A stretch of DNA of 64,000 bases from Pyrus communis (taxonomy: Eukaryota; Streptophyta; Magnoliopsida; Rosales; Rosaceae). Shown in pieces: positions 22,939 through 36,116 of this stretch. The DNA lies in assembly GCF_963583255.1 (NCBI RefSeq), contig NC_084808.1:10935501-10999500 (forward strand), read 5' to 3'. The notes under the pieces were generated by a model. It worked only from the letters and a program-made list of their open reading frames with translations, made no database searches and had not been told where the DNA came from. A program made the translations under genes and the position numbers. Every line of letters starts with the position of its first letter. Positions within the stretch are counted from its first letter, which is position 1.

Positions 22939-24959
22939 TGATAGAAGCATATTTAGGCAACTTAGTTGGCTTGTTCTTGTGCATTTACGTTGTTATTTCT
23001 TAGTTCTTTAAGTCTTTTAAGTTATTTTCGTATGTTTTCAGGTTCTAAGGGCTAAAGGAGCAAAGAAGTGCATTTTGGGTCTTTTGGAGCACTATTGGGC
23101 TAAGGATGGATAGCTTATGCTTGGAGCCAAAGTGTTGGATGAAATTGAAGGCCTTGTATGCACTTGAGGACACAAAACAATGGCCCTAACCCAATTACAC
23201 ATCCTTGCCATGGGCTTAAACCATATTTCCCTTCCCTTGCCATGCAAACCACCCTATTTTAGGCCCATTCTATGTACTTAAACCCTAGCCCTTTAACCAT
23301 TGCAGCCCTATTCTAATTTATTCACTTTCATTCATATTTTGTTTCACCCAAATTCACCCTTGCAATTCCACATGCATTCCATCTTTAATCATTCTTTTCC
23401 TAGCTATTTTTCCATCATTATTTCAGCCACATGCTTTCCCATTTCAATATCATTCTTCCAAAATCATTGCAGCCACATCCTCCCTTCATTGTCGTGCATC
23501 CCATTCAACATTTCCAGCTTTCCCCCTTGCAATTCCACATGCATTCCATCTTTAATCATTCTTTTCCTAGCTGTTTTTCCATCATTATTTCAGCCACATA
23601 TTCTCCCATTCCCCCTATAAAAACCCATGCATTCATTCACCATTGACACCACCTCTCATACACATTCATTCACGCTAGAAATTCATTCCCTCTCTCTAAC
23701 ACAACCATACTTCACCATTCTTCATATTTCTGCCCAAAAACACTCCTTGCCTTCCCCTACATCCATCCCTACCCTAAACACTTCATTCTACATCATCCAT
23801 AACCCCCAAAACTCACCAAAACCCCTTGGGCCGCAACAACAAAGAGGAGGAGAAGAGGCCTAAACGTTCATACAATTCAAGTTTGAGTTGTTGGAATTTT
23901 TAGGTGTACTTCCTTTCCTTGTTTTCAATGTTTACTTTGTTATTACTCTCTAAGTTTGTTGTAATCATGAGTGGCTAAACCCCTAATTAGTTAGGGGAAA
24001 GTTTGAAGCCATGAACATGTTTGAAATATGAATTGATTTCTTCCAATTGTGATTTGTTAAGTTGTGATTGCAATTCAATTATCTGTTTATTAAAAACTTG
24101 TTTTTGTATGTTGATTAGGGATGCATACTTAGTCTTCATGCATAAACTCGATGCTAGTTTATAAACGAGTTTCACCTAATCGTCACAAGTTTATAAACAT
24201 GAGTAGTGAAGGTTGCTAGTCACAACCGCGTTAATTGAATTCTTGGCAAGAGTTTCATGCATTCATAGTTACAATTGCCTCGTCAACACTTATAATTTTC
24301 ATAGAGTATAATGATCTCTCATTGTATCTCTTCTATGCATTCATGTTGAGAACCATTGGAGAATGATTTGAATTGTCGCATGCATCATCCAATTCAATAA
24401 CATAAGGAAAATTTGAGAGTTAATTAGTGCATCACGGTTAACTTGGGGTGTTGAGCATCATAGTTAATGAAAAGCAATTGGAGAATCGATTCATATATAA
24501 ATGTGTCATGTGTGGAGAATGGACCTCTAACTAATCCATCCATCATCTTGTTTCTCAAATCCGTTTATACAATCTGCCTAGTTTATTAACTTGTTTTGTT
24601 AATTCAATTTTCGTCAAATCAAAACCCCCCTTTACTTTCTTGTTCTTTGGTGCTTAGAATCTGTTTAATTTATGTTTTAAAGTGTTTTGAATCAAGCCAT
24701 AATCTTAAATTCGTCCAAAATTGGGTTTAAGGTCAGAAACTGCCTAGTTAGTGTTTTTAGGCAGTTTTGAGTCTTTTGAACTTGTTTTGAGTCCTTTGAG
24801 TCTTTGTGAACGTTTTTAACTTTGTTTTTATGTTTTTGAGTCAATTTAGAGGTTTTAGCAAGCCCTCCTAATCCCCGGTCTAGAACGATCCCTACTTGCA
24901 TCCTTACTACAATTTGACAACAAGAGGGTTAATTTGTGTGCTTAACTATTTTCGCATCA
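22939..24959 (+). repeat. 5' LTR of the Athila element
   Basis: 2,021 bp, TGATAGAAGC...CGCATCA. A TATA box (CTATAAAAA, 23615-23623) precedes the likely transcription start. Just upstream a roughly 75-bp block (from 23357) is repeated at 23524, a 167-bp offset, and could be a duplicated promoter element. Short reading frames in the LTR (for example from 23300) are low-complexity and not genes. Confidence 0.96.
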
Positions 24960-24964
24960 AATTT

Positions 24965-24981
24965 TGGCGCCGTTGCCGGGG
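24965..24981 (+). other. Primer-binding site, tRNA-Asp type
   Basis: TGGCGCCGTTGCCGGGG begins five bases after the LTR. It is complementary to the 3' end (CCCCGGCAACGGCGCCA) that I recall for plant tRNA-Asp. This tRNA would prime minus-strand DNA synthesis and is the one used by Athila elements. Confidence 0.9.
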
Positions 24982-25086
24982 ATTAGCAACTTTGCTAATC
25001 CCTCGTTATTTCTTTTTATTTATTTTTCGTTCGTTTTCTATCTTGGTTACTGATTTGTTTATTTCATTGTCTTTAGGTACTAGTTT

Positions 25087-28000
25087 ATGACCCGTAGTTC
25101 ACAACCTGTTCGTGAGCATATCTCCGACTTTGACGGCGAGAGGACTTTGAGAAGGAACAAGAAATTTCAAGTGTCTAATCCTCCTAGTCCCGAACCTGAA
25201 TTAGAAGAGAAAGAAGTCGAAGTTGAGGTTGAAGAGGAAGTACCAACCATGGCAGTGGACAATCGAACCATCAAAGAGCTCTCTGCCTCAGGTATGGCCA
25301 ATGCCGTTCCTTTATGCATACAATACCCTACGGCAGCTGAAGGTAAGACGGAAGAATTTGAACTTAAATCTAGTTTATTACATCATATTCCTAAATTCCA
25401 TGGGTTGTCCATGGAAGATCCTAACAAACATCTTAAGGAATTTGAAGTAGTTTGCTCAAGTATGACACCCATCAACGTGGATGGGAGTATTTTGAAGATG
25501 AAGGCCTTTCCATTCTCACTTATGGATAAGGCCAAAGATTGGTTGTTTGAATTGTCCCCTGGAACTGTCAATTCTTGGGAAAGTATGAAACGTGCATTCT
25601 TAGAGAAATTCTTTCCCACTGCCAAGATCATTCTCTTGAGGAAACGAATTAGTGGCATCCAACAAAATCAAGGTGAGTCGTTTCCATCTTATTATGAACG
25701 TTTTAAATCACTTGTTGCTTCATGTCCACAGCACCAAATGAAGGAGGAGCTGCTCATTCAATATTTCTACGAGGGACTCCTTCCCATGGAACGTCAAATG
25801 CTAGATGCTTCGGCGGGTGGTGCATTAGTGGACAAGACTCTAATGGATGCCAAAGCTTTAATTGCCAACCGAGCACACAACGCTCAACAATATGAAGGTG
25901 TTGGACAAAGAGAGGGGCCACGGCAACAAAGTGTGAATGAGGTAAGTGCAATTTCTGATATTCAATCACAATTGGCTAATCTTACTTCTCTCGTGTCTCA
26001 GGTTGTCAAGGGGTCAAAACCACAAGAAAACCAAGTGTGTGGCGTGTGTTCAATGCAAGGGCATCCATCCGAGACATGCCCTCAGTTAATAGACAATGGA
26101 GGATGGGAATCTGCCAATGCCATTGGTTTCCAAGGCCAAAACCAACCCAAACATGATCCATACTCCAACACCTACAACCCCGGATGGAGAGATCACCCTA
26201 ATTTCAAATGGAGAGAGCCCCAACAATCTGCACCACAAAGGGGATTTCAACAAAACCCCCCTGGGTTCACACGGCCATACCAATCTAACCAACCACCATC
26301 GTCCCAAAACAACTCAGGTTCGTCTTTTGATAATTCTCAAGTTATTCAATTACTAACTACATTGGCGCAGGGGCAAGAAAAACAAGCCAAGGACATGCAA
26401 AACTACGCCAATGAGGTACAAAATCAAGCTCGAGAGGTGACGGATTTGAAGAGACAAGTGGGACAAATGGCTGAATTCATGGGGCAATTTAGTAGAGAAC
26501 AAGGTAAGTTACCAAGTTCAACGCAAGTGAATCCGAAAGGTGGATTCGAATTGGCCAAAGCCATAGTGTTGAGAAGCGGAAAAGAAGTGGGGACAGGTTC
26601 TTCATCAAAAACAGGTCACAAAGAGGATGAAAAACTGCATTTTGAAGAAGGGGAAACAACCAAACCCATGGCAAAGGAGGATCCCCCTTTGCCGCAAGCT
26701 TCTAGTGGCCCTAAATCACCCAATCTGTCCAATAAAGGTAAAAATGTGTTAAGTTCAATTCCTACTAATGTTTTTCCTTCGAATGTGCCTTTTCCTAGTA
26801 GGTTCATGCAAACAAAGAAAGAGGACGCCGAAAAGGACATTCTCGAGACGTTTCGGAAAGTTCAAGTCAATATCCCTCTTTTGGATGCAATCAAGCAAGT
26901 CCCGAGGTATGCCAAGTTCTTGAAGGAACTTTGCACTAATAAGAGGAAGATTTCGACCAAGGAGGTTGTCAAAGTGGGTGAAAACGTCTCCGCCATCTTG
27001 CAAAGAAAACTACCCCCTAAATGCAAGGATCCGGGTAGTTTTACAATTCCATGTGTCATTGGTAATACTCGTTTTGAATCTGCCATGTTAGATTTAGGTG
27101 CATCAATAAATGTCATGCCATATTCAATTTATGCATCTATGAATCTAGGAGCATTGAAAAATGATGGTGTTATTATACAATTGGCCGATAGATCTAATGC
27201 CTATCCAAAGGGAGTTTTGGAAGATGTGTTAGTGCAGGTCAATCACTTAGTCTTTCCGGCGGATTTCTATGTGCTTGAAATGGATGAATCCGAACATACT
27301 CCCTCATTGCCCATCCTCCTTGGAAGGCCATTCATGAAAACAGCTCGGACGAAGATTGACGTGTATAATGGCAATTTGACCATGGAATTTGATGGGGAAG
27401 TTATTAATTTCAATCTTTCTGATTCTATGAAGTACCCTAGTGAGAATCATTCGTGTTTTGCTATTGATATAATTGACTCTTTGGCGCAGGACTATTTAGA
27501 CAATTTGAAGGACGATGCACTTGAATTGGTCATTGCCCAAGGAAGAGACATGCAAAACATTGAAATAACCACCAAGGCACCCCACGGCATGCATGGGGAA
27601 TTCTTGGCCGTGCCCCCTAGTGAAGATATGATTGAGATGGTGGCCACCCTCGAGTCAATGCCACCACATTCAGGTAAGTTTTTGGACTCTATTTTAAGTT
27701 CAGTTTCGGCTAATAAAATGCTACCTTCAGTTGTGCAGCCACCTACACTTGAACTTAAGCCGTTGCCTAGTCATTTGAAGTACGTGTTCTTGGGAGAGGA
27801 TGAGACATTGCCCGTCATCATCTCATCCTCACTCACGGCACAAGAGGAGATCAAATTGGTGCGAGTGCTTAAAGAGTACAAAACGGCAATTGGATGGACC
27901 TTGGCCGACATAAAGGGAATCAGCCCTACTATGTGTATGCATCGCATACTTCTAGAGGAGGGGTCCAAAACATCTCGAGAGGCTCAACGCCGTCTCAACC

Positions 28001-30651
28001 CTCCGATGATGGAAGTAGTTAAGAAAGAGGTAATCAAATTACTTGATTGTGGAGTGATTTATCCTATTTCTGATAGCAGGTGGGTTTCGCCCGTGCAATG
28101 CGTTCCAAAGAAATCTGGAGTGACTGTGATTGAAAATGCCGAAAATGAGCTTGTTCCTACGCGTATTCAAACTGGTTGGAGGGTGTGCATCGACTATAGG
28201 AAGCTAAACGCCACCACAAGGAAGGACCACTTCCCATTGCCATTCATTGACCAAATGCTCGAAAGGTTAGCGGGTTATGCTTTCTATTGTTTTCTTGATG
28301 GTTATTCTGGTTATAATCAAATTGTCATAGCACCCAAGGACCAAGAAAAAACCACTTTCACATGCCCTTTTGGTACATTTGCATATCGTCGCATGCCTTT
28401 TGGTTTATGTAATGCACCTGCTACGTTTCAAAGATGCATGATGAGTATATTTTCTGATCATGTTGAGAAAATCATTGAAGTTTTTATGGATGATTTTAGC
28501 GTCTTTGGTGATTCTTTTGATGGTTGCTTGCATAATCTTAGTTTGATTCTAAAACGTTGTGTTGAAACTAACCTTGTTCTTAATTGGGAAAAGTGTCATT
28601 TCATGGTTAAACAAGGCATAGTTTTAGGTCATATCATCTCTGAAAACGGCATTGAAGTGGACAAATCCAAAATAGATCTTGTACGTCACTTACCCTCTCC
28701 AACTTCGGTTAGAGAGGTTCGTTCTTTTCTTGGCCATGCAGGATTCTACCGTAGGTTTATCAAAGACTTCTCAAAAGCTACACAACCTCTTTGCCGTCTC
28801 CTACAAAAAGAAGTGGCGTTTGAATTCACCAAGGAATGCACGGCTTCATTCAATCAACTCAAGGAGTTGTTGACCACGGCACCAATCATTGCTCCCCCTG
28901 ATTGGAGTCTCCCGTTTGAATTGATGTGTGATGCCTCTGATTATGCTTTAGGGGCTGTTTTAGGGCAAATGAAGGACAAGAGGCCGCATGTCATATACTA
29001 TGCCTCACGAACGTTGAATGATGCACAACTAAATTATTCGACAACCGAAAAAGAACTCTTGGCTATTGTATTTGCATTAGATAAGTTTAGATCATATCTT
29101 CTTGGTACTAAAGTCATTGTTTTCACTGACCATGCAGCTTTGAAGTATCTTTTCACCAAGAAGGAGGCCAAGCCAAGACTCATTCGTTGGATGCTCCTAC
29201 TCCAAGAGTTTGATCTTGAAATTCGAGATAAGAAAGGATGTGAAAACGTGGTGGCTGACCACCTTAGGCGAATGGTGGGTAAAGAGGAGTCCATTCCCAT
29301 CTTAGAAACATTCCCGGATGAGCAACTTCTGTCCATTGAGGTAAGAACCCCTTGGTATGCCGATTTGGTCAATTTCTTGGTGTCTAAGCAAGTTCCTAGT
29401 AACCTAAGTAAGTTCCAACGTGATAAACTTGTTCATGATGAACGTTTTTATGTTTGGGATGATCCATATTTATGGAAATTCAGCCCGGATCAGATTGTGC
29501 GTAGATGTGTGCCCGAATCCGAATTTAATTCCATTCTTACATTCTGCCATACTTATGCATGTGGGGGACATTTTGGCACCCAAAGGACAGCCCTAAAGGT
29601 GTTACAATCTGGATTTTATTGGCCCAATCTCTTTAAGGATGCTAAAATGTTTTGTTTAACATGTGATAAGTGTCAAAGAACAGGGAACATAGGACCTAAG
29701 GACCAAATGCCATAGCAATCTCTCTCATTTGTGGAAATTTTTGATGTTTGGGGTATTGATTTCATGGGCCCCTTTCCTCTATCTTTTGGTTTCACTTACA
29801 TCTTGCTAGTTGTCGATTATGTTTCCAAATGGGTGGAAGCCAAAGCCACCCGTACTAACGATTCTAAGGTTGTTGCAGATTTTGTGAAATCTAATATTTT
29901 TACCAGGTTTGGGATGCCACGAGTTTTAATTAGTGATGGGGGTTCTCACTTTTGTAACCGCACCATTGAAGCTTTGCTCAAGAAGTACAATGTTATGCAT
30001 AAGGTTTCAACACCTTATCACCCTCAAACTAATGGGCAAGCTGAGGTTTCAAATAGGGAGATCAAACAAGTCCTAGAGAAAACCGTGGGACCCTCAAGAA
30101 GAGATTGGAGTTTGCGCTTAGACGATGCATTGTGGGCCTATCGTACGGCTTACAAAACTCCCCTTGGCATGTCACCTTTTCGGCTTATATATGGTAAGCC
30201 ATGTCATTTGCCCGTTGAGCTAGAGCACAAGGCATATTGGGCTGTGAAAACCTTCAATATGGACATAGACGCTGCTGGAGTTCATAGGAAGCTCCAATTG
30301 GATGAACTTGAGGAGATTAGGAACGAGGCTTACGAGAATGCTCGCATCTACAAGGACAAGACGAAGGCTTATCATGATAAGATGCTTCGTATCAAAACAT
30401 TCTCCAAGGGGCAGAAAGTGTTGCTCTTTGATTCAAGACTTCGGTTATTCCCTGGTAAGTTAGGTTCTAAGTGGATTGGACCTCTTGTTGTTACTAATGT
30501 TTTTCCTCATGGTGCAGTCCAAGTCCAAAGCTTAAAAAGTGGCCACGAGTTCAAGGTAAATGGGCATAGATTAAAGCCTTATTACACTTTGTTTGAAGAG
30601 CATGTTGTGGAGGAAACACCCCTCCATGCCGTGGCCTCCCCTGAAGCTTGA
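25087..30651 (+). pseudogene. Athila gag-pol polyprotein with one in-frame stop
   Basis: One frame from ATG 25087 to 30651, broken only by TAG at 29713-29715. Domains in order: retrotransposon gag (about residues 110-270); CX2CX4HX4C zinc knuckle (C318 to C331); aspartic protease (D669, DLGAS); reverse transcriptase (FMDD at 1133-1136); RNase H (D1282, E1323, D1348); integrase zinc-binding HHCC (ends CDKCQ, just before the stop); integrase core with D at 29758, D at 29935 and E at 30043 (35-residue spacing); and a C-terminal domain with KWIGP and NGHRLKPYY. The stop lies between the zinc-binding part and the core, so this copy would make Gag, protease and reverse transcriptase but no full integrase. 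All other catalytic residues look intact, as expected for a young copy. Confidence 0.95.
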
Positions 30652-32565
30652 TGGAGGTGTTCGTCCGGCTGCAAGACGTAAAAGAAAGCGCTACTTGGGA
30701 GGCAACCCATACAATCAACGAAGGAGGAACTTGGGAATCGCTCCAAACTCAGATTTGCGTCCCTAAACCTTTTCCGTTGTTGCTTACTTTATGTTATGTG
30801 TGATGTGTTTATTTGTGTGTTCCTTTGCTGTTAAGTTTAGTCTAAAACATTGAGGACAATGTTTAGTTTAAGTGTGGGGGGGGTAACATTCTGTTTTGAG
30901 ATATTTTTGTATGAAATTCGTAGGGTATTACCACCTAACATGTCTAAACTTGTTTCCCACTGTTTTTAAGTGTTTTTAAGCTATTTTAGAGTGTTTTAGA
31001 GTGTGTTGATTTAAAAATCCGAAAATACCATAAAAATTTGAAAAATTGGGTTGAAAAACCCAAAAAGAGTTGTTTTTGTGTGTTTGTTGTGTCGTAGGTC
31101 ACCTTCCAACACAATGATGAGGATTTGGTTTGTAATTGCATGACTGTTAAAAAGAGTTATAAACATGGAGAAAAGTTTGATTTACTCTTGGTATATGCTT
31201 GGTTATGGTTATAATGTATGACTTCACATGCAATCATAAAAGAAAAATTCGTTTTTGTAACATGCTTGAACGAAGGAACTTAAACTAAAGCTACATCCTT
31301 GTGAGACTTGAGCCTATAACGTTCTTTGGAGAGTATAAATCTGTGATTTCTTGTTTTCTAAAGTCGTTGCATGATCTCATCATTCTTTGCTTGGTTGCTA
31401 CTTGGAATGCATTTCATTATAGTTCCAAATACTAGAACTCATGCCCAATTCATTCAAAGCATGATATTGATTGCATAACATACAATAAGATGAAGTTGTT
31501 AGTCAAGCCAAAGCCAAAAAGCCTATCCCTTTTCACATGTATTGTAGGATTACCCCTTTTTAGCCTTTTCAAGCTTATTTTCTTTGTTAACCACATTATC
31601 CTCACCTAACCTAGATTAGGACTTTCCATACCCTTGTTCTTAAAGGATAGTAAAGCATGACTTAGAATGAACTCCTTTTGATCAATATATTGCAGAAAAT
31701 AAGTGTGGGGGAATTTGATAGGGCACGGCCAAAGAATGAAATAAAGAAAAAAAAGAAAAAATTCGTGGAAAAATAAAAAGAAAATAGAAAAGTGTTGAAA
31801 AGAAAGAAAAAGAGTTGAAAAATAAGTGAGAATGATCTCACAAGTATTGGTTATTGAAGGAAGGGTCCAAAAGAGTGAATTTGACCCTAATTGTTGCATG
31901 AATCTTCCCTTGTGTTTAAAAGTTGATTTATGCCATTAAAAGTGAGTTTAAGTGTCAATTTCATTACTTCGCTTCCTATTACTTTAAGAACCTTTGTTTT
32001 ACTTTGTTAAACCATTACCCTTAACCCCGTTACAACCCTCAACTTCTATCTTGATGTTATGTGTTCAATTTGTGGAGTTTGAATTTGGTATGAGCATATG
32101 GAATCACTGGTTCTCATTCTAAGTAGTAGTATTCCACTCATGAGATCATATTCATGTCATTGTCGTAAATCCAGAAAATGCTTTCTTTGATATAACATAT
32201 GTGAGTGTTAGAATTCATATTTACATCAATCTCCTCACATATACCTAGTGTAGGGTGTGGAGTTAGAAAATCTGTGTGAAAATTGAGTGCATTCTAGTAA
32301 GGAATTGAGGGAATTCTCTAAGGCATGTTACTACATTCAAAACGTGGTTTTAAATGCTTAATTGTGAACTAGTATGTGGTGACTATGATTAAGTATGTAC
32401 TTAAGTGTAAAGATGACCAAAATCTGTGGGAATGATGATTTTTAACATGTCATGTGCATTGGAAATCCCTGAGGCAACGTTGGAAGGTGTAGGTTGTGCT
32501 TTGTTCGTTTTGTCTAGTTTCGTGTTCTTTTGTTGTTTTGTTTTGCTCGAGGACTAGCAAAAGCT
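30652..32565 (+). other. Athila 3' non-coding region
   Basis: 1.9 kb between pol and the 3' LTR, where some Athila elements carry an envelope-like gene. I see no such ORF. Two polypurine-like tracts occur inside: AAGTGTGGGGGGGG at about 30870 and AAGTGTGGGGGAATT at 31701-31715, the second identical to the true tract at 32566 and likewise followed by TGATAG. A purine-rich A/G stretch lies at 31735-31830. Confidence 0.8.
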
Positions 32566-32580
32566 AAGTGTGGGGGAATT
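32566..32580 (+). other. Polypurine tract of the Athila element
   Basis: AAGTGTGGGGGAATT lies directly before the TG of the 3' LTR, the expected primer position for plus-strand DNA synthesis. Confidence 0.85.
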
Positions 32581-34601
32581 TGATAGAAGCATATTTAGGC
32601 AACTTAGTTGGCTTGTTCTTGTGCATTTACGTTGTTATTTCTTAGTTCTTTAAGTCTTTTAAGTTATTTTCGTATGTTTTCAGGTTCTAAGGGCTAAAGG
32701 AGCAAAGAAGTGCATTTTGGGTCTTTTGGAGCACTATTGGGCTAAGGATGGATAGCTTATGCTTGGAGCCAAAGTGTTGGATGAAATTGAAGGCCTTGTA
32801 TGCACTTGAGGACACAAAACAATGGCCCTAACCCAATTACACATCCTTGCCATGGGCTTAAACCATATTTCCCTTCCCTTGCCATGCAAACAACCCTATT
32901 TTAGGCCCATTCTATGTACTTAAACCCTAGCCCTTTAACCATTGCAGCCCTATTCTAATTTATTCACTTTCATTCATATTTTGTTTCACCCTAATTCACC
33001 CTTGCAATTCCACATGCATTCCATCTTTAATCATTCTTTTCCTAGCTGTTTTTCCATCATTATTTCAGCCACATGCTTTCCCATTTCAATATCATTCTTC
33101 CAAAATCATTGCAGCCACATCCTCCCTTCATTGTCGTGCATCCCATTCAACATTTCCAGCTTTCCCCCTTGCAATTCCACATGCATTCCATCTTTAATCA
33201 TTCTTTTCCTAGCTGTTTTTCCATCATTATTTCAGCCACATATTCTCCCATTCCCCCTATAAAAACCCATGCATTCATTCACCATTGACACCACCTCTCA
33301 TACACATTCATTCACGCTAGAAATTCATTCCCTCTCTCTAACACAACCATACTTCACCATTCTTCATATTTCTGCCCAAAAACACTCCTTGCCTTCCCCT
33401 ACATCCATCCCTACCCTAAACACTTCATTCTACATCATCCATAACCCCCAAAACTCACCAAAACCCCTTGGGCCGCAACAACAAAGAGGAGGAGAAGAGG
33501 CCTAAACATTCATACAATTCAAGTTTGAGTTGTTGGAATTTTTAGGTGTACTTCCTTTCCTTGTTTTCAATGTTTACTTTGTTATTACTCTCTAAGTTTG
33601 TTGTAATCATGAGTGGCTAAACCCCTAATTAGTTAGGGGAAAGTTTGAAGCCATGAACATGTTTGAAATATGAATTGATTTCTTCCAATTGTGATTTGTT
33701 AAGTTGTGATTGCAATTCAATTATCTGTTTATTAAAAACTTGTTTTTGTATGTTGATTAGGGATGCATACTTAGTCTTCATGCATAAACTCGATGCTAGT
33801 TTATAAACGAGTTTCACCTAATCGTCACAAGTTTATAAACATGAGTAGTGAAGGTTGCTAGTCACAACCGCGTTAATTGAATTCTTGGCAAGAGTTTCAT
33901 GCATTCATAGTTACAATTGCCTCGTCAACACTTATAATTTTCATAGAGTATAATGATCTCTCATTGTATCTCTTCTATGCATTCATGTTGAGAACCATTG
34001 GAGAATGATTTGAATTGTCGCATGCATCATCCAATTCAATAACATAAGGAAAATTTGAGAGTTAATTAGTGCATCACGGTTAACTTGGGGTGTTGAGCAT
34101 CATAGTTAATGAAAAGCAATTGGAGAATCGATTCATATATAAATGTGTCATGTGTGGAGAATGGACCTCTAACTAATCCATCCATCATCTTGTTTCTCAA
34201 ATCCGTTTATACAATCTGCCTAGTTTATTAACTTGTTTTGTTAATTCAATTTTCGTCAAATCAAAACCCCCCTTTACTTTCTTGTTCTTTGGTGCTTAGA
34301 ATCTGTTTAATTTATGTTTTAAAGTGTTTTGAATCAAGCCATAATCTTAAATTCGTCCAAAATTGGGTTTAAGGTCAGAAACTGCCTAGTTAGTGTTTTT
34401 AGGCAGTTTTGAGTCTTTTGAACTTGTTTTGAGTCCTTTGAGTCTTTGTGAACGTTTTTAACTTTGTTTTTATGTTTTTGAGTCAATTTAGAGGTTTTAG
34501 CAAGCCCTCCTAATCCCCGGTCTAGAACGATCCCTACTTGCATCCTTACTACAATTTGACAACAAGAGGGTTAATTTGTGTGCTTAACTATTTTCGCATC
34601 A
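32581..34601 (+). repeat. 3' LTR of the Athila element
   Basis: 2,021 bp, partner of 22939-24959, about 99.8% identical by my base-by-base comparison of the lines. Followed by the CTGCG target duplication at 34602. Confidence 0.96.
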
Positions 34602-36116
34602 CTGCGGTACAAGTCCAACACACTTATGGTGGGAACCTTTACCAAATCACTTCTAACGAATTAATAAGGGTTGTGTCAGATATGTGCGCCAGGTTTTGGT
34701 CCGACGTTGAAGTATTGGTGGATGACAAATGTCGTGTGGATTGGGAGTCTTCGAGAGCCATCCCCGAGGAGCTGAAGATGCACTTGATCGATGAGTTAGC
34801 TATATGTGTTAAGTTATTAATTAAATAATAATTATGTTTATTAAATTTCATATAATAGTGAGATTTTAATTTATTAATTTTTACATGATAGCCTTATTGG
34901 GACATTGACAAAAGTAAACCAAATCTGATGAAGTTTATTGACAATATCTTCAAGTCTCATTGCCAGGAGTGGAAGTTTGATAATCAACATGTGGCAGAAC
35001 TACAGCGAGAACCAGAACCACTAGCGGAGGAGTAGAATAGTGTTTTCTTCTTTTTTTTTATAATTTTATTGCTTATTTAATAATCAGATCTGAATTAGAA
35101 GTTTTTTTACTATGAATGGTTTAATTAACTATGTACTTAATGTGTATTTTGAATAAAATTAATGCATTATAATAAATATTTATATTAATTAATTATGCAT
35201 GAATGGTTTAATGAAATAAGTTCTTGATTTATTAAGTATTTATGTGGTTTGAAAAAAAATTAAAGACTGAATAGAAAATTCAATTTTTTTTTCAAAAAAT
35301 GAAATTAAAAAAAAAAAAAAAAACAAAACAAAACGTAATGCACTATGAACTGTGGTTCATTGTGCAAAGTGTTCTAAAAACGCGGCAAAGTGTAGTTGGA
35401 TGGCGCCAAAAGTGGAAGCACCATGTTTTGCGCAACAGTGCTTTCATCGGGCAAAATCTTTTCACTTTATTGAATTTAACCAGAATGCAAGAAGGCAGAA
35501 GCTGCAAAACAACTACAGCAGCAGCCTTCCTCCTCAAATTTCCAGCTAATTCTATTTATGTTACTGTTAATCTCGGAGGTATATTTTCTTAAATAACTTA
35601 TTTAATTTCCATTCATTTAAATTGTTTTGTTTGTAGTTTATAATTTTTTTGAGTTTATATATTTGTATACAAACATTTTTGTGTGGATGTACAAAAAATG
35701 GTTTGCAATGTTCATATGAGCTTAGTTTCTCGCTTGAGAATTAGTTGGATTTCACGAATGGATGCGAAAGCATGACTATGGTCCAATTAATTCTTGAATT
35801 GTCCCAAATTTTTGGACAATTTGAGAATGCACAGATACATGTTGTATTTTGCGGTTCACGAGTTTGAACGTGGAAAATTTGGTAGCATCTCTTTGCGTCC
35901 TTCGGGTGCATCGTGCTCTAAGTTGTGCACTTGAAGAACTGCAAGGAGATGTTGCCAAAATTTTCCCACAATCGAACTCTAATGTGTTGGAACCATAAAT
36001 TACAGTATGTAACTAAGCATTCTCGAATGAGATAGGATCCATATTGGAGGCATAAGGTGGCATATCATAATTGAAGTTGTTGTAACCCTTGTAAATTTTT
36101 TATATTTGCAGGTGAT

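Larger units (their letters stand above)
22939..34601 (+). mobile_element. Athila-type Ty3/gypsy retrotransposon, 11,663 bp, young
   Basis: Complete structure: target duplication CTGCG (22934-22938 and 34602-34606), two 2,021-bp LTRs starting TG and ending CA, a primer-binding site, gag-pol in one frame, a polypurine tract. I count only four substitutions and no indel between the LTRs (23250/32892, 23350/32992, 23406/33048, 23866/33508), about 0.2%, so insertion was recent. A tRNA-Asp-type primer site, an FMDD reverse-transcriptase motif and long LTRs are traits of the plant Athila lineage. The envelope-like ORF of some Athila elements is absent. One stop codon in pol makes this copy non-autonomous as it stands. 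Confidence 0.95.
22784..35035 (+). pseudogene. CACTA accessory gene interrupted by the retrotransposon
   Basis: Exon 1 is 22784-22841 (MADCGARSSKTMDGEGSGKG start, GT donor at 22842). Exon 2 begins at 22919 after GATAG and codes KKKRAA up to the insertion point at 22938. The same frame resumes immediately after the target-site duplication at 34607 and reads on through a segment with ARFWSDVEVLVDDKCRVDW. A further exon near 34893-35035 contains DIDKSKPNLMKFID and ends in TAG at 35033. The pattern resembles the second protein of plant CACTA elements, but that assignment is from memory of the style. The 11.66-kb insertion must abolish it. Confidence 0.65.

Noticed and set aside
23300..23863. Plus-strand frames of 71-106 aa in the Athila LTR, repeated at 32942-33505
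   Set aside because: Low-complexity, Phe/His/Ser/Pro-rich translation of U3 DNA, present only because the LTR is duplicated.
30652..32565. An envelope-like gene in the Athila 3' region
   Set aside because: No frame longer than about 100 aa, no signal peptide or membrane segments beyond AT-driven hydrophobic runs.
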